This document shows positions 47,594-61,115 of a stretch of 64,000 nt of DNA, piece after piece. This DNA comes from Acanthacorydalis orientalis (taxonomy: Eukaryota > Arthropoda > Insecta > Megaloptera > Corydalidae). The first letter of the stretch is position 1. Every line of letters begins with the position of its first letter. The stretch covers positions 18,920,154 through 18,984,153 of the forward strand of contig CM068317.1 of the NCBI GenBank assembly GCA_034766995.1, read 5' to 3'. The notes beneath the pieces were generated by a model. It did no database searches and was not told the origin of the DNA. It was given only the letters and a program-made list of their open reading frames with translations. A program made the position numbers and the translations under genes.

Positions 47594-48061
47594 CAAGGAT
47601 TGAAACCGAATCAAAATAACATTCTGGTTTCGGTTTTTCGTTCTGTAAAAATAGCGATACTGGGTAGGCACTAAAATAAAACGATTTTTACCGGTTATGG
47701 TTACGGTTTCAATTCTTGTTCATTACTTAGGCTTATTATTAATATAAAATATGAAGAATTTTCATCATTCATTTTATGGGTTTAGTTAAGGTCGAACATT
47801 TATTTGTGGCATAGTGAAAATGCGCATTAATATTAAAAAAAAATATTTTACAAAAAAAATGGAAAAAAATAAGAACAAAAATTTTGATACAGGTCAAAAT
47901 TTCCCCCCGAAAAATTAAATGTTTCATGAAAACCGATATAAACCGATTCCCGCTTTTTATTAGATTTTGGTCTTTGTTTGTCGTTCTGTAAAAATAGCGG
48001 TTTCGGTTACTAAAATGAATCAGTTTTTATCGGTTATGGTTTCGGTTTCAATCCTGCATCG
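47594..48061. mobile_element. hAT-like MITE
   Basis: Flanked by an identical 8-bp gtttactg (47586-47593 and 48062-48069). Ends carry caaggattgaaaccgaa on the left and caggattgaaaccgaaacc on the right when read inward, the latter preceded by four extra bases. The right-end sequence (tcgttctgtaaaaatagcg to ggttatggtttcggtttcaat) is repeated internally at about 47638-47720, so one terminus has been duplicated inside. There is no transposase. The open frame across the right end is incidental. Confidence 0.7.
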
Positions 48062-48069
48062 GTTTACTG

Positions 48070-49266
48070 CATCGGTACGTAGAGCTTTAAAATGGCACCG
48101 GGCTGAAAGAGTTAATTTAAATGCTTTTGGAATATTTTATATGTGGACATATGTTGGTGCTCAAAACAGCCACACGTTTAAATCTACTCATCCTACTTGT
48201 CATGACATAACGGAAAAACTAAACTCCAGCTAAATACATAAAAAAATCTACACTACGATCTAAGTTCTCAACTGTTCAGATTATATTAAAAAAGTGAATA
48301 AAATATAAAATGTATTCACAGAGTTACATTTTTGTTTTTTTATATGGTTACAATTAGGAAAATTATACAAAATGATTATAATTCAAAATATTCAATTGTT
48401 CGCAAAAATAGAGATATTCGTAAACACAATTTTAAATCTTACAAATATTAGTTTCTATGATAATCAAATTATTTTTTTCATATCGTTTAAATTACACATT
48501 CGCTTTTCAGTATATAAAATAACGCACACGCAATGTTAATGAACTCTATAAATACTGTTTTTTTTAAAAAAAAAAAAAAACTAATGTCCAAGTCAAATTT
48601 AAACATTCTTCCTGTCATTCCATGCTCACGTTTCTTTATATTTAAATGTTATTTATTTGATTTTTAAAACAGTAATTAACAATAATAAAACACGTGTCGT
48701 TTTTTTAAAAGTTAATATATTTATCTACCTACAAAATATCCTTCTACTTTGCAAATACTATTTTACAGTTGATATTATATTTTCATATAATTCGATTATT
48801 TACATTAATTCGTTTCATTATAAAATTAAAATAATAAACAGAATGTGCGAAAACAATGTGCGAACTTGATATAAAAATTCGTACAAAAATAACTGAAATA
48901 TCTTATAAGTGGGTGCATTAAGGTCTAACTCGCTATCATTGTTGATGCCAAATCGAAAATAATCCGCTTAATTATGTGGGACGTTTTAACGTAGATTGTT
49001 GAGAGATAACTTGCAAGCATTTTTTTGGAAATATTTTCGTTGAATGTGACATTTCATTTGCGTCACGATAAACGTAGACTGATTGTCTTATAAAAACAAG
49101 TTCGGACATATGTTGAAGCTGGCAGTACAAATTTTGATGCAAATTAAATAGCCATTCAATTACTCGATGTAATATATTTATATATCTAAATATAACAATC
49201 GGACGTCATTGGACAGATATCTTTATGTAGGCTAGTTTATTTACCATTAATAACTATTTTAATAAT
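48070..49266. other. AT-rich DNA, nothing recognised
   Basis: The segment 48900-49230 is somewhat more complex but has no recognisable frame or element end. Confidence 0.45.
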
Positions 49267-49289
49267 AAATGGTTACAAATATATATTAT

Positions 49290-49349
<60 letters not shown>

Positions 49350-49372
49350 ATATATATATATATATATCCATA
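49267..49372. repeat. compound (CA)n/(TA)n/(TG)n microsatellite
   Basis: CA, TA and TG tracts in series; a further (CA)n tract lies at 49434-49448. Confidence 0.93.
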
Positions 49373-49450
49373 CATATATGTATGAATTGAATCAGATTAC
49401 CCAGTTGACGTAATTACAAGATATATTCAAGATATACACACACACACATG

Positions 49451-50439
49451 CATGCGATTATTATAATAAAGTGATTGAAGGTCAATAAATCGTAAGTTCA
49501 AGTATATTTCTATTCTATTTTTCATTCTTATATAATGTTTATGTTATTAAAAAATAACTCAATTTCTCAATCTTGTTTGTTTTAAAAAAACGTTCTTTAA
49601 TAAATTTAAAATTATAATTGCTAAATTAAATTTAATGAAATTAAACGTTTCATTTATTGTAAATAAAATATTAAATAACTCACACAGAGAAAAATACTTG
49701 ATAAAAGTCTCTTACGAAAATTATTATCATAAATTGAAGGAAAACCCAGTATATATTTTGTTCTATAAAATAAATATAAATGTCTGAAAAGGAGTTGAAC
49801 AGCCGTTAAAATATAATTTAGTTCCAAGGGCAAAATTTACAATCGTACGATGATGCAAACAAATCAATTACAATATTTAAAATAGTATATTTGCTATTCG
49901 TACAATAGTTGTTTCTAATTATTTTTAGTATGGATCTTGTAAAGTTTCTAATAACTGAAACGGTCATTACAAAAACTACATGTCACAGAATTTAAATTTT
50001 ACAGGATTCAATAAAAACTGTGTAACACAAAAATAATAAAACTTTTTAAAGATTTTCTTTGATAATATGTTTTTTTAGGCCTTTAATTTGTTAGTTGTTT
50101 AATAGTTACTATTCTATGATGATACCCTAATGTATAAAAAAATCAACATAAATTGTTTTGACTTGTGTTATTTGTGCAGCAAATAGTATTAACTGTATAA
50201 TAAATTGTTTTAAAAATTTTTTTTTATTATGGTTCTTTATTAAAAAAATATTATATTATAGCACACAAATATGTATCTCGCTTACAATCTAATATTAAGA
50301 TGCATAATTATATTCTCCATCGGATTCTAGCAGTTTCTTTCATTTCTTCGGTTGGCCAGCTGAATGTTTGCGTTATAAAATGACATATGCTCCTCCGAGA
50401 TGGTATCTTTCACTTTTTAAATTATCTATTTTTTATATT
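49451..50439. other. AT-rich DNA, nothing recognised
   Basis: No features seen. Confidence 0.45.
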
Positions 50440-50645
50440 TTATCGAAATTTTTGACATACGCTTTCGCAGACGGAAGTGACATTACAGTTATAGTATGTT
50501 TTAGTAACTGGGATGTGTTTTTTGATGAACCATCTATGAATTTTTCAGACTCAAGCATCCCAGCTTTATTAGCATCGTATTGAAAGCTGATGTATGCTGA
50601 AGGAGCAAATGTTTTTTTCTGGACTTTCGAAACTTTTCTCTAATA
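50440..50645 (-). other. unassigned open frame of about 65 codons
   Basis: The minus strand is open from a stop near 50645 to a stop near 50440. It has balanced composition (AYISFQYDANKAGMLESEKF, then TITVMSLPSAKAYVKNF) and no Met at the start. I recognise no family. It could be a decayed exon or part of an unknown element. Confidence 0.25.
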
Positions 50646-50789
50646 AGATTCCATTGATAAACAGTTCTTTTTAAACCGATACCACCCTTTTTTAAAATTC
50701 AAAAATCTCTTCAATTTGTACTTATTTTATTGAAAATTTTATGCTGAATTGAGTAACCATATTAGCATCTTTTTTGGCACATATATACA

Positions 50790-51305
50790 ATCATGTTTCA
50801 GTACAGTTTTTTTAATAACTCCGAAATTACTATCATTAAGCAAAAAAGAAAAACAATGTTCGACAGCTAGGTGCAACGTGGCTAATGTAATTTTTATACT
50901 GAATATGAAGCTACTCTCGAGGGTTTTATTTTCTATGAAAAATTTTTTTTGAAAAAAATATGACATATAGTTTTTGAAATGACCGATTCAATTGAAGTTG
51001 CAGAGAAGCCTTGTAGGTTTATTTGTAATCAGTTTATGAAAACTATATTTAGGAAATCAAACGAATTTTATTCAGTAATGGAAACTGTGATCGAGAAAAA
51101 AAATTATACTTGTCAAATCAGTTTGTTTTTTAATAACTCCAAAATCACGATCCTTAAGCAAAAAAGAATGACCACATTCGACAGCTAGGTATAATGTGAC
51201 CAATGTAATTTTTATGCTGAGTATAAATCTACACTCAGACATCAAATTTCGACAAAAAAAATTTTGAAAAAAACATGACTAGTTTTTTGAAATAACCGAT
51301 ACAAT
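50790..51305. repeat. direct duplication, unit about 320 bp apart
   Basis: Segments at about 50797-50990 and 51118-51305 match: taataactccgaaattacta / taataactccaaaatcacga, then attaagcaaaaaagaa / cttaagcaaaaaagaa, ttcgacagctaggt(g/a) and aatgtaatttttat(a/g)ctga. Divergence is roughly one base in five. No protein-like content. Confidence 0.8.
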
Positions 51306-51890
51306 TAAAATAAAATAATGTTTAAATATTAAAATGATTTAGTAAAAAAATTAAAATGAAATTATATTTTTAATATTATTTACAGTAATATTTTGGTCTT
51401 CAAATATTTTTTTATTAAAGTAATTTGTTGTTAAAACTACTTCTTAAAATAATAAATTCGATAAAAAATGTTGCACAAAAATTATAGCACAATTTTATTA
51501 TTTGTTTGATAATAAAATATTTTAAAGAAGTAATGATTTTGCAATACAAATTTTCAATTATTTTTTTTGTTTCCTTTATTAATTAAACAGTTTTATCAAT
51601 GAATTTCTCCTTTAATAAGTAGCTAATCTTTAAAATTTCTTTTCAGTATACCTTCTTTTGGATCGTGTTTAATATTTGATAGTGAGTCTAATCGCAATAT
51701 TCTTCAAATAAGTTTATACTTTCCTTAGTATACCTACCTAACATATAAGTGACGATAATATTTTAAATATTTGAAATGCATTACAAAGCGATATCTATCT
51801 TATACATAACCTCAAAGTCTATAATTAATGTTTCAAGCAGTTTGTTGTAAATATCAATTTAAATAAAGCTCTTTGTGTGCCGTTCTTGAA
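51306..51890. other. AT-rich DNA, nothing recognised
   Basis: May include the degraded 5' end of the mariner that follows, but no terminal repeat was recognised. Confidence 0.45.
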
Positions 51891-52918
51891 ATGGATACAG
51901 TTGAACATAATGGGATGATAAAGTTTTTGTCAAAAAAGGCTTAACTCCTACAAAAGTCTTTAATGAGATAAAAAATGTACTTTGTGATAGTGCACCTTCG
52001 TATACAAATGTAAAAAAGTGGGCAGCTAAATTTAAATGTGAACTTAGAAGATAACCGCATAGTGGACGTCCGGAAATTGCAACGACAGAAGAAATAGTCC
52101 ACAAAGTGCATGATATTGTCTTACAGGGTCGGCGATCGAAGGTGTCCGAAATTGCTAAGGCTGTGGATGTCTCAAGTGAAGGTGTATATCATATCCTAAC
52201 TGAAGAGTTACATGTGAAAAAGCTATCGGTAAGATGAGTACCGCATTTGCTGACAATTGATCATAAACACATTCGAGTACAAATTTCCCAAGACTGTTTA
52301 TATCGTTTTAAGAGAAATACAATTTACTTTATCCATCGATTTGTCACTATAGATAAGACTTGGATCTACCATTACACTCCAGACTCAAATAAAAAAAATT
52401 AAGGTAATGGAAGCATGGTGATTTTCCACCAAAAAAGTAAAATTATTTTTATTCATAAAAAAATTATGGCTTCAATTTTTTGTGATGCTAAAGGAATGCT
52501 ACTAATTATACCGTCCAAAGGTTCAAACAATAACGAGAGAGCATTATGCTAAACTTTTGGATCGACTCGATCAAACAATTCTTGAGAAAAGATCAGGTTA
52601 ATAAAAAAAAATAATTTTTCATAAGGAAAATGCGCGTCCCCATACAAGTATTATATCCATGGTAAAACTCGCCGAATTGAAGTACGATTTGCTGCTCCAT
52701 CCAGCCTATTCTCCAGATTTGGCCCGCTCAGATTTCCATCGCTTCCCAAAACTGAAAAAAATTCTTGGTGGTAGGCGATTTTCGTCAGATGAAAAACTGA
52801 TAGCAATAGTGAATCTCTAGTTTGAGATCCTTCAAGAACAAGATTTCCGGGATGGCAAGCACTGGAGCATCACTGAATGAAGTGCATTGAAGCTCAAAGA
52901 AACCATATTGAAAAATAA
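51891..52918 (+). pseudogene. mariner transposase, full-length pseudogene
   Basis: ATG at 51891: MDTVEHNGMIKFLSKKGLTP, then the DNA-binding half (KVHDIVLQGRRSKVSEIAKA, VYHILTEELHVKKLS). The first catalytic block is VTIDKTWIYHYTPDS (Asp kept, Glu changed to Lys). The second block is FHKENARPHTS (catalytic Asp changed to Glu). The third block is SPDLARSDFHRF (Asp kept). Then KLKKILGGRRFSSDEK and the C-terminal end ETILKNK before a TAA at 52916. Length near 343 codons is that of a normal mariner transposase, but many stops and shifts break it. A terminal-repeat-like sequence (cacgaacatttcaaat) follows at about 52962. Same family as 38080-38840. Confidence 0.85.
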
Positions 52919-52979
52919 AAGAAATTTAAAAACATAAGTTATATTCTTTCATACTTAGGCCACGAACATTTCAAATAGA

Positions 52980-54293
52980 ACTAGTTCTTGTAGAGCTAGT
53001 GGGGTTCACGTAAAAAATTTACACCAAAAAATAATTAAACATTAATGGCTTCTGCTAAAGAACATACACGTTTTTAACTACTAAAAAGAACGCATACTCA
53101 CAAACATTGCTCGAATAAATACAAAATTACAAAATGCAAAAAATAGTTTATTTTCAAGCACTATAAAGACTGCTCATTAGAAGAAACTTTACTCACACTA
53201 GTTAACAAGAAGTCAAATTTACTCAATGACATTGATTAAAAACCAACAGAAAATAATTTTTCTTCGTGTTATTTTCCCTTTTAAGATATTATAGCTGTAT
53301 ATTATATAGTAAAAAAAGTAGTCCAAACGTCGCAAAAAAGATTCTTAGACCAAAATATCACAATAATTAATTATTATCATATTTCTATGTGCTTACGTCA
53401 ATTCCAATGAAAATGTCATTATATTCATAACGTTGGCAAAGAGTAAAAAGAATTTAGTTACAGTGCCAATTTATTTTCTATATTTGTACACAATTTAATC
53501 TTTTATAGTTCAACAGCCCATCATACTTCCAAAATGAAATTGCTATTCCAATAAAAACTGAAAAAAAGTTGGAACAACAGTTGAATGTTTGGCTGACAAA
53601 TGATGTTTCTTCTGGCCATATCACACATCTATCGCAATTTGTATTATTTCAATTCAAAATAATGTTATTTTAAAGATGTTTGGCTCCAACAAAAAAATTA
53701 ATATTATTTACTATTGATATACGTATAAATATTAAAGAAACCCGTTTTGAAAATTATTTACTGAACATTTCAATAATCATTTGTTGAATATTTTTGATTA
53801 AAAAAAATGTGTGGCCTGCAGCGAAAAAATAATTTATGTGTGATAAACTTAAAGGTAATTATACAATTCAATTAATATTATTAAAATACGAAAAGATTTC
53901 AATATTCAGTAAAAAAGACAACTTCGCAAGAAACAGATTTTAAAAAATAGAAATTTCTTACTATCTCGTATTCTGAGTAAAATTCCAATATGGTCTATTC
54001 TTACAATTAAATCGCATTCACCATACAAAATTAATAATTAAAGTGTGTTACAGTACATTTTGGAAGATGTTATTTTCAACCATGTGTATTTAGCCAAAAA
54101 AATATGAATAAAGTATGGATAAAAGATCCGAAAAATTGTGAAAAAATGTACACTCAATTGCACACAGACAGAAAATGAAAGACAGGAACATCAAGTAAAC
54201 TAGTTTTCTAACCACTGATGCACTGCACTAAGTTATAAGAAGAAAAATTATAAAATCTTCGCTGATACAAAAGCAACTATTTATTAAGTTGGT
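52980..54293. other. AT-rich DNA with a possible fold-back repeat arm
   Basis: A stretch at about 53355-53445 (caataattaattattatcat, tccaatgaaaatgtcatta) resembles one arm of the fold-back family, weakly. Nothing else was recognised. Confidence 0.4.
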
Positions 54294-54853
54294 AGAACAA
54301 TAATTGCGGTTTTTGTTTTCTGAAATCTAACCTTATTTTTTCAATGAAAGTGTCATTTCATCATCTTCATGTTAATACTATTTTCAAGTACATTTATCGG
54401 TTTATACTTAGGTAACATCGACTTTAGTTTTATTATTAATTTTACTTAAAATCGGGCTATTGAATTAAAGAAGGAAAAGAAGTAAATAAGAGCAATTTTT
54501 GGTATGAGTTCAAAACAAATGGTGAAGCAGTAGAAACTGCTCGTAAACTAAACGATGCTTTTGATGTGGGTACTGTTAAGGAAAGTCCGGTGCAATGGTG
54601 GTTCCAAAAAGTTCGTGCTTGTGACGAGAGTGTTGATGATGAAGAAGGTCTCGGGCGTCCTTTTTCAGTTCTTAATGACCAACTGCAGGCGTTAGTTGAA
54701 TCAGAACTACACAAAACAATTCTAGAGTTGTACAAAAGTTAAGCGTTAGTCATACAACAGTTTTGACCCACTTAAAATAGCTAGGAAAATCAAAAGAATA
54801 AAGTGGTATATGAATTTGAAGGTCATAAACCGCAATTATTTTTTTACCAACCA
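54294..54853 (+). mobile_element. short mariner derivative, copy 9
   Basis: About 560 bp between ttaagttggtagaacaataat and accaaccatt ends. The plus-strand remnant encodes the DNA-binding half (VQWWFQKVRACDESVDDEEG, then a shifted second motif). It carries TAA near the start of the frame. No catalytic half. Confidence 0.88.
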
Positions 54854-54889
54854 TTCTAAAATCATCTTCATAAATGATTTTTTAATGAA

Positions 54890-55022
54890 CACTCGACCTT
54901 ACAAACCCCAAAATTTCTTCTGGCAAAAAATGTTCAATATTTCATAAATAAACATTTCTGATTATTATTTATACACAATTATATATTGATGACATCATCT
55001 CCAAAGGTATAGAAAAATCTGA
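54890..55022 (+). repeat. dispersed fold-back repeat, single arm
   Basis: Starts cactcgaccttacaaacccc (compare cactcgacaaaccacaaa at 46716) and proceeds through aaaaatgttcaatatttcat and gatgacatcatctccaaagg to tagaaaaatctgag. Confidence 0.6.
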
Positions 55023-55045
55023 GATTTTTAACAATTAAAAACACG

Positions 55046-55553
55046 CAATTTTGCCTAACGTATACATTCAGGTATGTCATTATCAGACTATCCCGCAAAA
55101 CTAATAGATTTTCTTCACATTTGCAAGAGTCTTTGAAATATCTGTTTAATTTTTCAGTAACAATACTGTTGTCAGTACAACACTATATGTCAACTAATAA
55201 AATAACTTCGTGAAGTCCTTGTACATACTTATGGTACTAAGAAAAGAAGTATTAACTAATAAAAAAAATATCAGTTTATGAATGTTTAAGAAGAACTGAA
55301 CCAAAGAATTAGAATCTTATAAAATGCTGAAAAAGAAATATTTTAATTTCGAATAAGATTTCATCTTTTTCTTAATTCTTCTACAATATTTTTAAACCAT
55401 TATTTTACATTACTTAAACATGAGATTTAATCAATTTGTTATGAAAATATAATGTCTTAACCGTAGTTCTAACATTGTTGAATACGATAAAAATAAAGTC
55501 AACTTTCCCTATTTTCTAAAATAAAAATCCGTAAATCGACATAAATCACAATA
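55046..55553. other. AT-rich spacer
   Basis: No features seen. Confidence 0.45.
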
Positions 55554-56204
55554 GAGTAGAGTCGCAATTTAGTGAATCAATTAATACACAGTCCATTCAC
55601 TCTAACGAGGTTACACACTTTTGGGAGGAATTTTTACTTACTAAAAGCATATGATTGTTTTTAAAAATTTATTGAAATAATTTAAAGTTAGAAAAGATAA
55701 CATAAATGGAATAATTTGTTGTTTACCTAGATTTTTGTAGAAATAAAATTATTTTCAGTTGTTGTATTTTTATGTTTACTCCTAGTTGTACTAATTTATT
55801 CCTTAAATTATATAACACAACCACACTGGAGTAATCAATTTTATTCCTAGTTTCTTCAACCTACTACCAAACATTGTTAAGAGATCTTAGCGTATCCCTT
55901 GTGTAAACTTGTTGATATTGCACACTTTAATTCCAAATCTGAGCAATATATATTAATTCAATTCAAAAATATATACAGCAACATGTAATCACTTAAGACA
56001 CTTAAATGCAAATGACTAATTTATCGTATAACCAAGAAAATAACGAATAATAGATGAATTTCCTGATTATGTGGAAGATGGTTCATTATATCGAATTAAT
56101 ATTTGTTCACTTGTACACTATATAAGGTATTCAATGTAAAGTTATGTGTTGACTTTACGGAGTAATTCACTCCATGTAGGATTCACTGTATCACGACTCT
56201 ACTG
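55554..56204. mobile_element. pogo-like MITE candidate
   Basis: The ends share agtagagtcg and, six to seven bases further in, agtgaatc in inverted orientation. The right end reads inward as cagtagagtcgtgatacagt. CAGT starts and an internal tctaacgaggttacac tract recall pogo/Tigger-type ends. No clear TA duplication and no protein. 651 bp. Confidence 0.45.
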
Positions 56205-57115
56205 AATTCTACAATCGATTATTAATCAAAAAATAACCTTCGATATATCGATTAGTCTTCTCACAATCGATTAATCACCCATCATTACAATAAACTTCTT
56301 TCAATCTAGACAATGTTAAACAGAATGTCGACTAATCTGTATTAACGGGAAAATCAGTTTTGTTTGAACTAAAGGAACATTTGGATTTTAGTAGGTGAAA
56401 TGTCAGAAGTTACTGCAAATATTTTTAAGATTTCGCTCATAGAAAAAATATTTAACAATTAACTAGATGAAAGAGAAAATAATTCAGAATTAAAATGAAA
56501 CTTTATATCACTGCAAGATATGGTTTTAAGCGGTAGTCAGTATTAAAAATTATTAATCAAAACAAAACTTTTAGGCATACGAGTAATATAAACATAACTA
56601 TGAGGTATACAGGTTTCGCATAGAACAATGAACCGTAGATGTACAAGAAAATAATATAAAAAAATGAATAAATTTAAGAAAATTTCATCCCTGTTAATTA
56701 AATTCCTCAACAATCCAGATGTACTTGGAAAATATTTAATTAGTTCAAAAAATTTGATTAATTGTCAAATATCGCACTTAAATAGTGAACATATTTGATT
56801 AAATAGATATTCAATCAATTATACTTTACTGTCTTAGGCGCCTATTAAAAATGAAGACAGCATTTTAAATTTCAATCAATGCATTCGCCGGGCTAAGAAA
56901 AAAAAACATAACTTATCAATGACATTCTTCTTTTACAACTCATAACAAAAGAAAGTCATTCTGATGAAAGAAAAATATTAAATAAATTAAAATTGTAAAT
57001 TTTTGCTAGAAAAGTTGTCATCTGCAATGTTTCTCAAATCTTAAATTGAAACTCATTTTTGCTGTTAAAATTGAATTTTCTTTTTAGTATTTTTTTGAAA
57101 TATCTCTACAATTAG
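56205..57115. other. AT-rich DNA, ATCGAT-rich at its start
   Basis: 56210-56275 holds three ATCGAT sites (acaatcgattat, atatcgattag, caatcgattaat) within 60 bp. No gene was recognised downstream. Confidence 0.4.
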
Positions 57116-57118
57116 AAA

Positions 57119-57260
57119 TCAGACCCGTGCACACTTTTTAGAAATTTTATTTGTGTCCTGATTGGTTGATGGAGACTGTGTGGTCTCTGATCTGATTGGT
57201 TGACATCAATCACATGTATATCTCTCTCATGATGTACAACAAAAGAGGGTATACGATTTC
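57119..57260 (+). mobile_element. possible Helitron-like 5' end
   Basis: tcagacccgtgcac follows an A and has the TC start and CCCGTGC motif often seen at Helitron 5' ends. Behind it attggttga occurs twice, and the second occurrence (attggttgacatcaatcaca) resembles 15213-15233. No 3' end or Rep/helicase nearby. Confidence 0.3.
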
Positions 57261-57410
57261 AGTGTAAAACTGATAAGAAATTTATTCAAAATATTGTACT
57301 CACTGGACCATTAGAATAAAAAAATTATCACACATTTTAACATTGTACTCGTATATTGTAAATTTTTATAAACAAAATGTTTTCATGTCACCACTATATC
57401 TATATCTATC

Positions 57411-57412
57411 TA

Positions 57413-57474
<62 letters not shown>
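57411..57474. repeat. (TA)n array next to a mariner
   Basis: About 31 TA units, ending ten bases before the mariner left end. Another TA tract directly follows the right end at 58761. Confidence 0.95.
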
Positions 57475-57476
<2 letters not shown>

Positions 57477-57483
57477 TATAATA

Positions 57484-58760
57484 TTAGGTTGGTGCAAAAA
57501 TAATTGCGGTTTTTACGTATCGAACATAAAGACGTATATATCAGTTAAAAATTATATTTATGAATCAAAATAAAGACCATTGGCTTGCACACATTTCTCC
57601 TAACGAGAAACAAATTTGTTTATTTCTACAAGATAGAATTCTGAAATTCTGAAATTACTGAATGCATAAAAAGCGCTTTGAGCAGATACTTGATCTTTAA
57701 AAACCTTCTTTAGTAGGAAATTGCTCAAATGTTTAATATGTTTAATCTGTCGGAGACAGGTCCTTAGAATAAGGTAGGTGAGGTAAGGTTTCATAATCCA
57801 GTTCATTTAATTTTTTTAAAGTCATTTGTGAGACGTGTGGTCGAGCGTTGTCATGAAGAAAAATTGGTCCTTTTTGATTGACTAATGCTAGCGGTAAATG
57901 ATACAACTTCTCATGTATTTTTTCAATTTTCTGACAATATTTTTTTGCTGTTATTGTTTTACCAGGGTTTAAGAAGTTGTCGTGAATAATGCTACACTTT
58001 CCAACCACCAAATAGTGACCACAATCTTTTTTTCGTAAAGCTTCGGTTTTGGAAACTGTTTTGATGCTTCGTCTCGATCTAGCCACTGTGATGAGCGTTT
58101 CCGGTTGTTGTAGAGAATCCACTTTTCATCACATGTGACAATACGATCAAGAAAAGGATCGTTTTTGTTACGCAAAAGAGGCGCAGAACAGATTTCGTAT
58201 CGCCAATTTACTTGATGTTCGTCTAGTTCATACGGCACCTATTTATCCAGCTTTTTTGTTTTTTCCATTTAGGTTCAAATGTTGAATAACTGAACTCGAT
58301 GTTGAATAATCAACATCGAGTTCTTCTACCACCTCTCGAGTTGTTTTACGTGAGTCCGCTTCAATAATGGTTCTTAAATCATTATTGTCTATAGCGGAAG
58401 GACGTCCACGATCCTTCCTCATTATCAAGGCTTTCTTTTCCATTATGAAATTATTGAAACCAATGTTGAGCTTTACGTTCACTAATTGACTCTTCTTCAA
58501 ATACAAATTTGACATTTCGAGTTGTTTCTTTTGCTTTACGTCTCAATGTAAAATCATACAACAAAATGGTTCAAATTTTCTTTTTTTCATAACTAATTTA
58601 AGAGGTTATATCCAACAATACTAAAAAATGGAAACAGTAGACATAAACTGAAATCAGTAGTTCCAATTTCATTGTTTACAATGATGTATCACATGACTAT
58701 AATAAAAGATAACGATAACTAAAAATAATAAAAACCGCAATTATTTTTGCACCAACTTTA
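57484..58760 (-). mobile_element. near full-length mariner (ttaggttggtgcaaaa ends)
   Basis: 1277 bp flanked by TA. Terminal repeats are ttaggttggtgcaaaaataa on the left and the inverted equivalent ending ttgcaccaacttta on the right, with about 27 of 30 positions matching. The ends are of the cecropia/Hsmar1-like mariner group. They resemble, but differ from, the ttaggttggtag ends of the short derivatives. The two are related lineages. Confidence 0.93.
57570..58590 (-). pseudogene. mariner transposase (cecropia/Hsmar1-like), broken
   Basis: Minus-strand pieces cover almost the whole protein. YDFTLRRKAKETTRN and SERKAQHWFQ give the first helix-turn-helix. RGRPSAIDNNDLRTIIEAD and TTREVVEELDVDYSTSSSV give the linker and second motif. 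[19 protein letters not shown] and the first catalytic block [20 protein letters not shown] follow. Then come KTITAKKYCQKIEKIHEKL, the second block IFLHDNARPHVSQ, the third region LPHLPYSKDLSPTD and, after a shift, HLSNFLLKKVFKDQ and the end EKCVQANGLYFDS. The DD34D spacing is preserved. Only about four frameshifts and a few stops separate it from an open frame, so the decay is moderate. Confidence 0.9.
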
Positions 58761-60431
<1,671 letters not shown>

Positions 60432-60538
60432 GCTGATAATATCCATAAATAAAAATATAATTAATGCAAAAAAAAATTATATTTATTTAATTAATACGAG
60501 TTAATGATGAGAATCGTATCAGATATTTGATAATTGTC

Positions 60539-61044
60539 AGGTGTAAAAATTAATTCGGTGTTTTAAAACTAAATATCTTAACTCTGCTTTAAATTGAAAC
60601 ATTTTCTTGTCATTTTAGGATGTTGAAGTGCCAACCTTAATATTTAAAAACTGTATATAACTTGGTCAAGCAACTGGCATGGCCTCATAAAACAGTAGTG
60701 AACACGATGACGTCCGAAAAGCACCATATTAGGCATTGCATACTTTTCGCATCGAAAAAAATGCTACCGGAGCCGCGGGAATGATTTGTTCAGCTTTGGG
60801 GGAAGGTAATATGATCCATAAAACATGCAAAAAATGCCAAAACAATGGAAGAGGTTCGAAAATGTATTACGACTTCATCGACTCAAAGCGACCATCTTTT
60901 TTTCAACAAGGGATTCGTCAGTTACTCGACAGATGGTGCAGTTATACAAAATAATAGAAAATATTTTGAAAATTAAAATGTATTCCAGTTTTCCGCAAAA
61001 CATTCATTTTCTATTAAAAAGACATTGAATTTATTTGTACATCT
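60539..61044 (+). mobile_element. internally deleted mariner, aggtgta-ended family, copy b
   Basis: 506 bp, ends aggtgtaaaaattaattc and, reading inward from the right, agatgtacaaataaattc. The plus-strand frame (60736-60954) reads RIEKNATGAAGMICSALGEG and HKTCKKCQNNG (N-terminal helix-turn-helix remnant), then DFIDSKRPSFFQQGIRQLLD (C-terminal end). Everything between, including all catalytic residues, is deleted at the same junction as in 18537-19064. Confidence 0.85.
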
Positions 61045-61052
61045 AATAAACA

Positions 61053-61105
<53 letters not shown>

Positions 61106-61114
61106 AGTGTGTGT
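61053..61114. repeat. (TA)n(TG)n microsatellite
   Basis: TA units followed by TG units between two transposon remnants. Confidence 0.93.
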
Positions 61115-61115
61115 A

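Noticed and set aside
47967..48233. 88-codon plus-strand frame as a gene
   Set aside because: It straddles the right end of the hAT-like MITE and its flank.
56210..56275. ATCGAT cluster as DREF-type promoter sites
   Set aside because: AT-rich DNA yields such sites by chance; no gene follows and none is the full TATCGATA.
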